From CAZMRW01 sp964568805 (lineage in GTDB: Bacteria; Pseudomonadota; Gammaproteobacteria; Methylococcales; Methylomonadaceae): a DNA stretch of 26,824 nt. The translations under genes were made by a program, and so were the position numbers. The notes below the pieces were generated by a model. It was not told the origin of the DNA, made no database searches, and saw only the letters and a list, made by a program, of their open reading frames with translations. Below, piece after piece: positions 7,249 through 15,700 of this stretch; positions within the stretch are counted from its first letter, which is position 1; every line of letters starts with the position of its first letter. Location: the NCBI GenBank assembly GCA_964568805.1, contig CAZMRW010000066.1:1-26824 (forward strand), given 5' to 3'.

Positions 7249-8919
7249 ATGGTAATTTCCGTTGCGGTGATCAATCTTGCCGGTTTTATCGCGCTTCTCT
7301 TATGGGGCACGCACATGGTGCAAACCGGAGTTCAACGGGCCTTCGGCGCCAAATTGCGTTCCATACTCAGCAATGCGCTTAAAAATCGTATTTACGCCTT
7401 TCTTGCGGGAGTGGGGGTCACTGCCGCACTTCAAAGCAGTACAGCGACGGGGCTTATGGTAACCGGCTTCGCTGCCAGCGGACTGATTGATCTTATGCCG
7501 GCGCTTGCCGTCATGCTTGGAGCAAATGTGGGCACGACATTGATTGTCCAAATGTTTTCCTTTGATGTCTCGGCATTTTCGCCCGTGCTGATTTTGGCCG
7601 GCGTCATGATGTTTCGAAGGGACTCCACGTCGCGGACGCACGATCTCGGCCGCGTCTTTATCGGTCTGGGGCTCATGTTGCTCGCACTTCACCAGTTGCT
7701 TTCCCTGTTGACTCCCTATAAAGACTCAACCGGATTGCGCGTGGTTCTCAACGTGATCTCCACGATACCGCTGTTCGATGTCATCTTGGGCACCTTGATA
7801 ACCTGGGCAATGCATTCGAGTATTGCCATAGTGCTTTTGATCATGTCTTTTGCTGCAAATAATGTGTTTTTGCCCGATGCGGCTTTCGCGCTGGTGCTTG
7901 GCGCTAATTTAGGCACGGCGCTCAACCCGGTTCTGGAGGGAACACAAAGCGGCGATTCTGCCGCCAAGCGTATGCCTATCGGCAATTTATTGAATCGGGC
8001 CATTGGCGCGGCGGCAACGTTGACGGTACTGGGACCCATCACTCATTGGATGGTTCGGATGGACGCAGACCCCGGCCGGATGGTCGCCAATTTTCATACC
8101 CTGTTTAATCTGGTTCTTGCCTTCATTTTTCTACCGTTGCTCAACCCCTACGCAAAGCTGCTCCGCCTGCTGATGCCGGTGCGCGTGAATTTTGTCGATC
8201 CGTCGCGTCCGCTCTATCTGGATCCTGCGGCCAGGGAAACACCGATCGTTGCCCTCGGCGGCGCGGCGCGGGAGGCCCTGCGACTGGCGGATGTCCTGAA
8301 TGACATGCTGAGGAAGGCGCGCGATGTTCTCGGCAAAGGCGACCGCAAGCTGATCGGCGAAATTCGCCGGCTCGATGACGTGCTCGATCGTCTCAACACT
8401 GAAATCAAGGTCTATTTGACATCGATCGATCCGGACGAACTGGGAAATACGGATCACTGCAGGCTCGATGAAATCATGGCCTTCACCATGAATATGGAAC
8501 AGGCAGGCGATGTTGTAGACCACAATCTGCTGCCGCACGCGTCCAAATGCATAAAGCGCGGTTTGGCCTTTTCTATTGAAGGGCAGACCGAGTTGACTGC
8601 CATGATGGACCGCCTGATAAAAAATCTGCAGCTGGCCGCGTCGCTTTTCATCACGGAAGATTCCAGGGTGGCCCGGCTTTTGGCGAGTGAAAAGGTCGCC
8701 TTCCGCCAAGCTGAAAGCGCCGCCACAAGCGCTCATTTCAATCGTCTTCGGGCCGGGCGCATCGATACGGCGGAAACCAGCGCAATTCATCTCGATCTGC
8801 TGCGCGATTTGAAGCGTATCAACTCCCATATCGTTGCAGCTGCCGCCTATCCGGTTCTCGATCGGGCAGGCGAATTGCTGTCGAGCCGCCTTGCCGACGA
8901 CCATTTTATAAAAAAATAA
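7249..8919 (+). CDS. Na+/phosphate cotransporter with C-terminal PhoU-like domain
   Basis: A 556-residue NptA/YjbB-type Na+/Pi cotransporter. The N-terminal about 330 residues are membrane-embedded and contain the two family repeats. The first is GVTAALQSSTATGLMVTGF, with the QSST motif at residues 62-65. The second is WAMHSSIAIVLLIMSF, with Ser190-Ser191, preceding ALVLGANLGTALNPVLE. From about residue 340 the protein becomes a soluble helical bundle (AREALRLADVLNDML, then MAFTMNMEQAGDVVDHNLL) typical of the PhoU-like domain fused to these transporters. It should move inorganic phosphate across the inner membrane with sodium. An AGGAG site at 7234-7238 supports the start. It may share a transcript with the DUF2490 gene, but the 320-bp gap makes its own promoter more likely. 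Confidence 0.92.
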   Translation: MVISVAVINLAGFIALLLWGTHMVQTGVQRAFGAKLRSILSNALKNRIYAFLAGVGVTAALQSSTATGLMVTGFAASGLIDLMPALAVMLGANVGTTLIVQMFSFDVSAFSPVLILAGVMMFRRDSTSRTHDLGRVFIGLGLMLLALHQLLSLLTPYKDSTGLRVVLNVISTIPLFDVILGTLITWAMHSSIAIVLLIMSFAANNVFLPDAAFALVLGANLGTALNPVLEGTQSGDSAAKRMPIGNLLNRAIGAAATLTVLGPITHWMVRMDADPGRMVANFHTLFNLVLAFIFLPLLNPYAKLLRLLMPVRVNFVDPSRPLYLDPAARETPIVALGGAAREALRLADVLNDMLRKARDVLGKGDRKLIGEIRRLDDVLDRLNTEIKVYLTSIDPDELGNTDHCRLDEIMAFTMNMEQAGDVVDHNLLPHASKCIKRGLAFSIEGQTELTAMMDRLIKNLQLAASLFITEDSRVARLLASEKVAFRQAESAATSAHFNRLRAGRIDTAETSAIHLDLLRDLKRINSHIVAAAAYPVLDRAGELLSSRLADDHFIKK

Positions 8920-9032
8920 ACGGCAGAATGAAATAAGGCCGCTTTGGGATCGGTGTTTTGATCGCATTCGGCAGGTTGTTTTTTGCCCGTGCCAGCCAGA
9001 CGTTTGGGTCACATCATGGACTTGACCGCCGC

Positions 9033-9308
9033 TTAGGTGCCATTGAGCCGGTTGGCCCGCTCGGTTTCCAAGTGATTCGCAGCGAGACTGGATTCCGTGT
9101 TCGCTGCCTCCGTTTCCTCGATATTGAAACCCAATTGAAGCGGGTTCAATTCTGCAAAAAAATCGAATATCTCGTCCGGATGGTCCAGAGCTTCACGGGT
9201 TAAGACGCAAATGATGTGAAACGGGACATTTTGCTTTTTTAATGCGTCAATGCCCCGCATAAGTCCCTCGGAAATCGCGGGTGCGCCGATGCCGGTCATG
9301 TAAAGCAA
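9033..9308 (-). pseudogene. Fragment of a GrrM/OscB-like radical SAM peptide maturase
   Basis: This 91-residue frame looks like an internal piece of a radical SAM/SPASM enzyme of the cyclophane-forming GrrM/OscB kind. The recognisable run is LMRGIDALKKQNVPFHIICV, then LTREALDHPDEIFDFFAELN and LQLGFNIEETEAANTESSL. These correspond to the repeated 'MRGI..L...G..FHVI.V' and 'GFN.EE.EG...SSL' region after the radical SAM core. The CxxxCxxC cluster motif and all of the N-terminal and SPASM parts are missing on both sides, and no glycine-rich precursor gene is visible nearby. There is no ribosome-binding site. I therefore call it a degraded remnant. The family assignment is from memory of conserved motifs and is moderately sure. 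Confidence 0.6.
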
Positions 9309-9561
9309 TCGAAAAAAGGCCGGCTTTATCTCATGTTCAATGGATTGAATAAAAGACCAAGCGATGAATTTGATTTAAGTCTAAGGGGCGGGGTTTGAAG
9401 TCTGCGAGATAATTGACTGGAAAAATGTGAAATATTTACACACAGCAAGGCTGCCAAATAAAATCGGCATCCGTTCGGGTTTGAAAAAAGAGCGATTCGG
9501 GCTATCCGGTAAATACTGCCCAAGAGGATGCTCTCGGGACTTTCTGTCAGTAAAGCGCTGT

Positions 9562-11772
9562 TTACTTGCCGGCAAGCGTAATGACCCCGTCCCATTCCGG
9601 AGGCGGATTTTTTTGAAACGTCAGCGCCAAATCCAGATAATACCGGGAAGGGCCGTCAGAACCATGAACGTCCAACAAACTTTGGAAACAGGCGGCCGCC
9701 TCCTGCCATTTTCCCTGTTGAAAAACCAGCAGGCTTTCTGCAAATTTATCGTATAGAGACTTCTTTGAGCCATTGACTTCCGAATCCTTGTCGACAATCT
9801 CTACAAGTTCCAAGGGTTCTCCTCTGCCAACCACACGAAAGAAACCTACCGGCCTGTACACCACATTGTTTAAACCGGCTGCAATTGATGCAGAAGCCAG
9901 AATCCTTGTACCCAAATATTTGTTAACGCCCTCTATGCGCGAAGCGGTATTTACCGTATCGCCGAAGGGATTGTAAAATTTAAATCCGCCTGATTCTCCG
10001 CTGCCCAGCACCATGTCGCCCTCGTGCAAGCCGATTCGCGTAGGAAGCCGGTCGACACCCGACGACTCATTAAATCGTTCAACCTCCAGTTCGATTTCGA
10101 GCGCAGCCAGACAAGCGGCCTGTCGCCGGGTATCGGGGGGCAAATCGATCCATAATGCCATCATGGCGTCGCCCTGTATGTTCGCGATGATGCCCTCATG
10201 AGAACTCACGGGATAACCCAGCACACGGTAGTAGGCTTTCAATAACTCCCACATTTCAAGCGACGTATGCTGTGCTGCAACCGAGGTATAGCCTTCAATG
10301 TCGGTGGCAAGGCACAAACCGGTGACATTGCGTTCGGACGTTACTTGATCGGCGTTTTTATCAGGATACCATTGTCCGGGTGATGCCGGTAAAAAACGAA
10401 GCCATTGCGGAAACACGTGACTTACGAACTCAAGAATCCGTTTTCTTTCAGCTAACAAATCCCGGCGCGACCAAAACAAGGATATCAGCCAGGATAGAGG
10501 CAATTGAATCAATAAGGGCACCGCCACCGGCAGCCACCAGCCATTGCGGTTAAAACACCCTACAGCCAGGAGGGCATAGGCTCCGCTGGCCAGCAAACTG
10601 GCCAGCATGCCTGGAAGACCGGCAAACCGGCTCAATAACAGGCTCACGACGAATCCGAACGACACGAGCATGAACCCAGGGAACACTGGCGATTCGACAA
10701 AACGGCCTTCCAGCAAATTGGCGAATTGCGTCGCCATGATTTCCACGCCAGCCATTTTGCCGCTGCGGGTATCGGTAAAGGGCGTTTGAAAAAAGTCCGT
10801 TTTGCCCGGTGAATACTTACGGTTGGCCTTGCCGATAAAGACCACCTTGCCCTGCAAATCGGTCACCTTGCCGTCATACACATCGCTGTATGATTCCATT
10901 CTCAAGGTTTGCGGCGGGCCGTAAAAATCAAGATAACGGCTGTCTTCCCGGCAGATCACCTCGTTAACACGAAAAGCCAAATCGGATTTTGCCGGCGATT
11001 GTTTCGGAGTTTTATCGATTGCGGACAGGCATTGTCTTCGCTGTCCGGTTAACCAGACTGATAAAGGAGAGTAAGGCGGATGACTCACCTTAAACGCGCC
11101 GGTGCTCTGAAGATAGTGCAGCCATGCGACAACCGGCAAGCCGGGTGTTTCTGCGAGGGTATCGTAAAAAGTCCAGACTTCCCGGACAGCAGGATTTTTA
11201 GCGTCGCTAACCAAAAAAAAAGGCGCATGATCCAGAGCGGACTCGGCCAGCATCGGCACAGGAGAAATTTTACGCATGGCAATCAGTTGCTCGGAGAGTA
11301 CCTGGTCCTGTTCGCCTTCCTTTGTAACAACTGGCGCCTTATTGTTTTCCGAACATTCATCCCGCCCGTAAAAATCCTCGGTTCCGCGCCGGAATTTTTG
11401 AACGCAATCGGTTACCAGCACATTGCCGGAATCGCGCATCGCTTTAGCAAACGTGGAATCGATGCCCGGATGAGGCGCGATAAATTGAAGATCAAAAACA
11501 ATCAGCGCCGCCCTCTGGCGCTGCAATTGCCGGATCAGTCCGGCATGAAAATCGCGCCACCGAGTCAAGTCCTGGCCCACGCCTAAACGGATTTCCGAGG
11601 TTTCATCCATCGCCACGACCACAACTTCGGAAGGCGGCTGTCGTACTCCGCGTAGTTGAAACAATGTATCCAGACCCAATGTTGATTCCAGATGAGCCAG
11701 GAAATCAATACCAGCGCCTAACACGAATGTTACTAACGTAATGGTGATTGTGCGCAGGAACTGGCGTTTCAT
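9562..11772 (-). CDS. CHASE2-domain class III adenylate/guanylate cyclase
   Basis: A 736-residue membrane-bound nucleotide cyclase. An N-terminal anchor (residues about 8-25) is followed by an extracytoplasmic CHASE2 sensor (about 28-335; VVVVAMDETSEIRLG, FDLQFIAPHPGIDSTFAKAM, VVFIGKANRKYSPGKTDFF). Three closely spaced membrane helices follow (about 355-440), then the class III cyclase domain (about 480-655) and a short helical tail (about 670-736, LLVFQQGKWQEAAACFQSLL, TPR-like). Metal-binding Asp491 (ATDIEGYTS) and Asp535 (QGDAMMALW) and the transition-state residues Asn608 and Arg612 (VNTASRIEG) are present. The two base-selecting positions are Asn531 and Asn601 rather than Lys/Asp, so whether it makes cAMP or cGMP cannot be read from the sequence. 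CHASE2 cyclases are often encoded beside FecR-type proteins, as here. It lies about 400 bp downstream of the small genes. Confidence 0.9.
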   Translation of the reverse strand: MKRQFLRTITITLVTFVLGAGIDFLAHLESTLGLDTLFQLRGVRQPPSEVVVVAMDETSEIRLGVGQDLTRWRDFHAGLIRQLQRQRAALIVFDLQFIAPHPGIDSTFAKAMRDSGNVLVTDCVQKFRRGTEDFYGRDECSENNKAPVVTKEGEQDQVLSEQLIAMRKISPVPMLAESALDHAPFFLVSDAKNPAVREVWTFYDTLAETPGLPVVAWLHYLQSTGAFKVSHPPYSPLSVWLTGQRRQCLSAIDKTPKQSPAKSDLAFRVNEVICREDSRYLDFYGPPQTLRMESYSDVYDGKVTDLQGKVVFIGKANRKYSPGKTDFFQTPFTDTRSGKMAGVEIMATQFANLLEGRFVESPVFPGFMLVSFGFVVSLLLSRFAGLPGMLASLLASGAYALLAVGCFNRNGWWLPVAVPLLIQLPLSWLISLFWSRRDLLAERKRILEFVSHVFPQWLRFLPASPGQWYPDKNADQVTSERNVTGLCLATDIEGYTSVAAQHTSLEMWELLKAYYRVLGYPVSSHEGIIANIQGDAMMALWIDLPPDTRRQAACLAALEIELEVERFNESSGVDRLPTRIGLHEGDMVLGSGESGGFKFYNPFGDTVNTASRIEGVNKYLGTRILASASIAAGLNNVVYRPVGFFRVVGRGEPLELVEIVDKDSEVNGSKKSLYDKFAESLLVFQQGKWQEAAACFQSLLDVHGSDGPSRYYLDLALTFQKNPPPEWDGVITLAGK

Positions 11773-12173
11773 GGTTGGACGTTTCTAGCAGTTCTTATTA
11801 CGTTTTAAGCGGAAAAAACGATAGCAAAATTTAATTAATGAGTAGATTGTTCAGGAAATTCTGCCTTTTTAGGTCTGATAGACGGTGCAAACTTTTATGT
11901 ATGACGATTACATAAAGCGACGGTAAAAAATTAATGCCACCTGGAGTAACATTACGCCGGTATTTAACCATGTTGGTGTGTTGATTGGCATATCAAGCAT
12001 GGGATTTTAATCCGAACAAAAAAGTAACCGGTAAGCAAGAAAAAGTAGCCTCGATGTAACGAAGTGAAATCGAGGGTTTGAGAAGAAACACAAAACCCTC
12101 GCTTCCGTTGCACTTCATCGAGGCTTCTCGCTAGAGACAGAAAAAATTAATATTGAAAGACACTATAATAAAT
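11773..12173. other. Gap between the cyclase gene and the small AT-rich genes
   Basis: No reading frame is supportable. The gap contains the large inverted REP-like repeat at 12045-12127. The cyclase has no strong ribosome-binding site here, and no clear promoter stands out. Confidence 0.45.
12045..12127. repeat. Inverted pair of REP-like hairpins
   Basis: Copy A (12045-12079) has a 7-bp stem CCTCGAT (12049-12055) / ATCGAGG (12069-12075) with a 13-nt loop. Copy B (12093-12127) is an inverted partner. The outer arms GTAGCCTCGATG and CATCGAGGCTTC pair at 11 of 12 positions, and the inner arms CGAGGGTTT / AAACCCTCG pair at 9 of 9, so the whole unit is a long near-palindrome. Copy A is nearly the reverse complement of 16550-16584. 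It may act as a transcript-stabilising or terminating structure between the small genes and the cyclase. Confidence 0.7.
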
Positions 12174-12527
12174 TTAGTAAAAACAGGTACTCCCTGATTT
12201 TCCGGTTAAATCTCGACCCTTAAATCGCGGCCTATCTAAACAGCAAGCATCGGAATCTGGAGGAGGAGGTGCACTCAAAATACGCCGCACTTTGGCTATA
12301 CCTCCAGAACAAGCACTAAAATCTGAACCTACCCATGAAGATATATTTCCATTTAATTTACAATTACATGCAAACCCGCTTTTTAATATACCATTTTGAT
12401 ATTCTTTGAAGACGTATTTTTTTGTATCTCCTAGATCTATTATTTTGACATAAACATTATACCCACTTATAAAGCCAATAGAAGCAAAACCTGCAAGAAT
12501 TAAAGATCTCTGGATACTTTTTAGCAT
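12174..12527 (-). CDS. Small membrane-anchored or secreted Cys-rich protein, unrecognised
   Basis: A 117-residue protein that I do not recognise. A hydrophobic N-terminal segment (LILAGFASIGFISGYNVYV, residues 9-27) is a signal anchor or uncleaved signal. The mature part contains six cysteines, three in FACNCKLNGN and FSACSGG, a CC pair in DSDACCLDRP, and one in GSTCFY at the C terminus. There is also a PPPP stretch. This composition suits an exported, disulfide-bonded protein. The start is backed by GGAG, 9 bases before the ATG. It is the last of three closely packed minus-strand genes (20-bp gap from the one upstream), so it is probably co-transcribed with the FecR/barrel gene. Like its neighbour it is AT-rich. 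Confidence 0.6.
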   Translation of the reverse strand: MLKSIQRSLILAGFASIGFISGYNVYVKIIDLGDTKKYVFKEYQNGILKSGFACNCKLNGNISSWVGSDFSACSGGIAKVRRILSAPPPPDSDACCLDRPRFKGRDLTGKSGSTCFY

Positions 12528-12547
12528 AATGGAATCTCCATAAAGAA

Positions 12548-12733
12548 TTACTTTGTTTTATTAATTGTAATAGTTGGATCGATAATAGATTCATAATTTG
12601 AATTAAAGCTCATTTCATGAACGATATCTTCATCCGTTAAATAACCAAATAAAATCCCTAAAACAAATCCAGATAGTGCTAAAGTTAAAATAACTATTTT
12701 ATTTATTTCGATATTTTGAAAGTCTTTTATCAT
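12548..12733 (-). CDS. Small single-pass membrane protein, unrecognised
   Basis: A 61-residue protein with one hydrophobic segment (IVILTLALSGFVLGILFGYL, residues 13-32), a basic/polar N terminus and a soluble C-terminal tail of about 28 residues. No family is recognised. The start is well supported by a strong GGAGGAGAT site directly before the ATG. The gene begins 17 bp after the stop of the FecR/barrel gene, so the two are very likely one operon. The AT-rich composition matches the barrel-coding end of the neighbouring gene. Confidence 0.6.
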   Translation of the reverse strand: MIKDFQNIEINKIVILTLALSGFVLGILFGYLTDEDIVHEMSFNSNYESIIDPTITINKTK

Positions 12734-12750
12734 ATCTCCTCCAATAATAA

Positions 12751-15700
12751 CTAAAAGTTAATTGTTACACGACCTAAAATAGACCTTTCAGGAATAAAAG
12801 GAGTGGTCGGATTAAATATGTTGTTTACGAGTTCATTAGCATCTTCATACCTAAATTTTTTATTGAAAATATTTTTTACTTCTAGACTAATAATCCCATA
12901 TCGTTTTGGGAATCTAAAACCCACAGATGCATCTACAAGAAAAAAACTACTAGCATTCGGATGAGGTTGTCTCATATTAAACTTTTCAAGTGCTTGGTTG
13001 ACATAAGTTCCTGTTAATACACCAAATATACCGGTCGAATCGAAATACCTTATCTCTAATGGAGCAATATGGGTTGACAACTTGGTAGTGTCACTAACAA
13101 TTTTTTTTTCGTAAGAATATTGTGTAGAAATTGCTAATTGATCAAAGGGTGTCCAATTAAAATATACTTTTGACGAGTCTATTTGGAATGATAAGTCACC
13201 ACCAATTAAGTTATAAACATCTCTTCTAGTAAGCTCGATACCTGTTAATACATCAGGCTTAATTATAATATCTAACCCTCCCCCATATAGTGAAAATGAA
13301 TTTTCAGCTAAATCGTCAAAAAATTGGTTAAAACCTGCTATTTGAGTTGGCTCAATGGATTGAATTGCTGTAATCGGCCTTGTATTACCTCTAATATAAG
13401 CAAGTCTTAGTTTTAACTTGTCATTAATATCCCACAATAGCCCTGCCTTTGGAGCGATAACCGATTTTGGATATATGGATGGCTGGAAGTTATCTTCATT
13501 TTTTACCCAATAATCGTAAGATAGTCCAATCGTTCCAAAAAATTTTCGTGGTAGCTTCAGGTTGGCGTAGATATATTCTCTGTGTCCGTATCTACCATCA
13601 TTCTCCGTGTTTCGTGGTATTTGTTTTTTAAAGGTTGATAATAGTTGCTCTTGATTTAATCTATAGGCGCTGGAGCCTACAATAACATTATATAGTTGTC
13701 TGTTAAGTAGATATTGAGCTTCATAAAAATTAACTTCATCGTATAAACTATCAGATTCAGCTCCCTCTGCATCGGTAAACCGGTCTTTGTGAGTTATGGC
13801 ATCCTTATGAATATAAGATACTAGAAAGTGATCGTCATGAAAAAGCCGTACATTTAATCCACCACGATAAATATTTTCGGTTAAAAAGTATTGACTCGAG
13901 TAGTTTTGATTGATACTAGAAAACAATTTTTGTCGTAGGTCTCCTTGTTTGCTCTCCCTTCTAATGAATTCGAATTGTGTATTGAATCGGTCCGTTATTG
14001 ACCACTGTAAAAATGCATTGTAGATATCATGGTTTTGATCAGTATTTTTCCGGTATTGATCGGAGCCATATGGCCGCGTAAAACCATCTGTTTGATAGTG
14101 GAACTGACCAAAACTATAGGAAAATTTGTCATATATTCCGCTTATTGTCGCTTCATCTCCCAAACTATTTTGACTGCCGGCTAATCCTGAAACCAGCAAT
14201 TGCGGGCGATTCCGCTCGAATACTCGGGTAAAGTCCTGAAATGTCGAATTCGCTATCCCTGATGCATTCAGTAAACCACGCTGAGCAACCGACAAATGAG
14301 GTTGCACCGGATTGATATTGACCGGTTGCAACATTTTCGCTTGAAGCAACTCGCTGAGCTGTGCCGTTTCTCTTCCAACCTGATTAACATAGGTATCCGA
14401 TAGAAAACGATGGGCAGAAAAATTGGAAAAATCAAGTTGCAGCGAACTGATGGCTTCAACTACTCCTCTTTGCTCAAAACCCAAATCGTCGTAAATCCTC
14501 GCCAGACTGGCTCCGCGGGCTGCCCTGTCCGAGTCCAGCAATTGCTTGGAACGGTAAACCGCCCGATTGTCATTCAAAGCCATTGCTTTTTGTAAATCGT
14601 GCAACGCTTCAACCGGTCTGTTTTCAGACTGCTTTTTGAGCGCATCGTAAAAATACGGCGTCGGATCTTTCGGATCTCTCTCTTTGGCTAATTCGAACTG
14701 ATCCTGGGCGAGTGCGCTGCGCTTTTCCTCGTAGTAAGCCTTACCCAGATAGCTTCGAACTATGGAATCATTCGGATCAAGGATGGCGGCTATTTCCAGA
14801 TCATGACGACCTTCTACCAGATCACCGTTCCGAATTTTTGCCAGCCCTAAGCCCAGGCGCGCCAGAGGTGAAGTGGAATCGAGCTGGATGGCTTTTTCAA
14901 AAGCCTCTATAGCTTCATCTGCTTCCATCCGCAACAGATAAGAAAAACCCGTCACCGTTTGTGTCCGTTCAAGTCCGGCGTCCAGTTCCAGCGCTCGTCG
15001 TGCGGCTTTCTGGCTGTTCTTTGTTAAGCCTTTTGAGAATTCGAGTTCGGCCTTGCGTGCCCAGACCATGGCATCGTGCGGCGCGAATTTCGTTGCCTGA
15101 TCGGCGGCTGCCAATGCCTTGTCCAGTTCGAATCGGCCCTGTTCGGCGTACGATAAGGCGGAATAGGCGGTCGGCGAAGCTGGGTCGGAGGTGAGGGCAT
15201 TATTGGCAAGATGAAGGGCTTCTTCCTTTCGGTTTTGCGTCAGCGCCAGTACCGATTTCAATGCCAGGGCTTCGGCGTCATTCGGCTTGTTGGCGAGTAT
15301 TGCCCGAATATCTTGTTCGGCAAGATCAACTCGGCCGGCGGTCAGGCGCATGGCGCCGCGCACCTTGTAAAAAAAAGGGCTTCGTTGTTCGGGCGCCAAG
15401 GCATCCAGCCGGAATAACGCGTCATCGATACGGCCGTGGCGGAAATCCTGAATCGCGGTGCGGATACCGGCATCGATCTTCGCCGAAGCGTCGGGATAGG
15501 GCAGCAACGGCGGGTAGTATAGCGCCCAGTTGACGGCATCCTGAGGCCTGATAGCGATCTGCGCTCGCGGAGCCTGCCCCGCAAGAGCCTGAGCGCCTTG
15601 CCCTGGTATGATGCTAACACTGCCTTTGGAATTAAAAAACCTGACGCCGCCTTCGTATACCCATAATGACGCTTGAGTGTTGTTAACACTCATCGCAAAC

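Noticed and set aside
6959..7255. Plus-strand frame of 98 codons before the transporter gene
   Set aside because: It has no ribosome-binding site and no family pattern, and it runs into the next gene's start codon.
8131..9012. Minus-strand open frame of 293 codons opposite the phosphate transporter's PhoU-like domain
   Set aside because: It is a shadow of a clearly recognised gene. The translated sequence is rich in His/Gln/Cys without any domain pattern.
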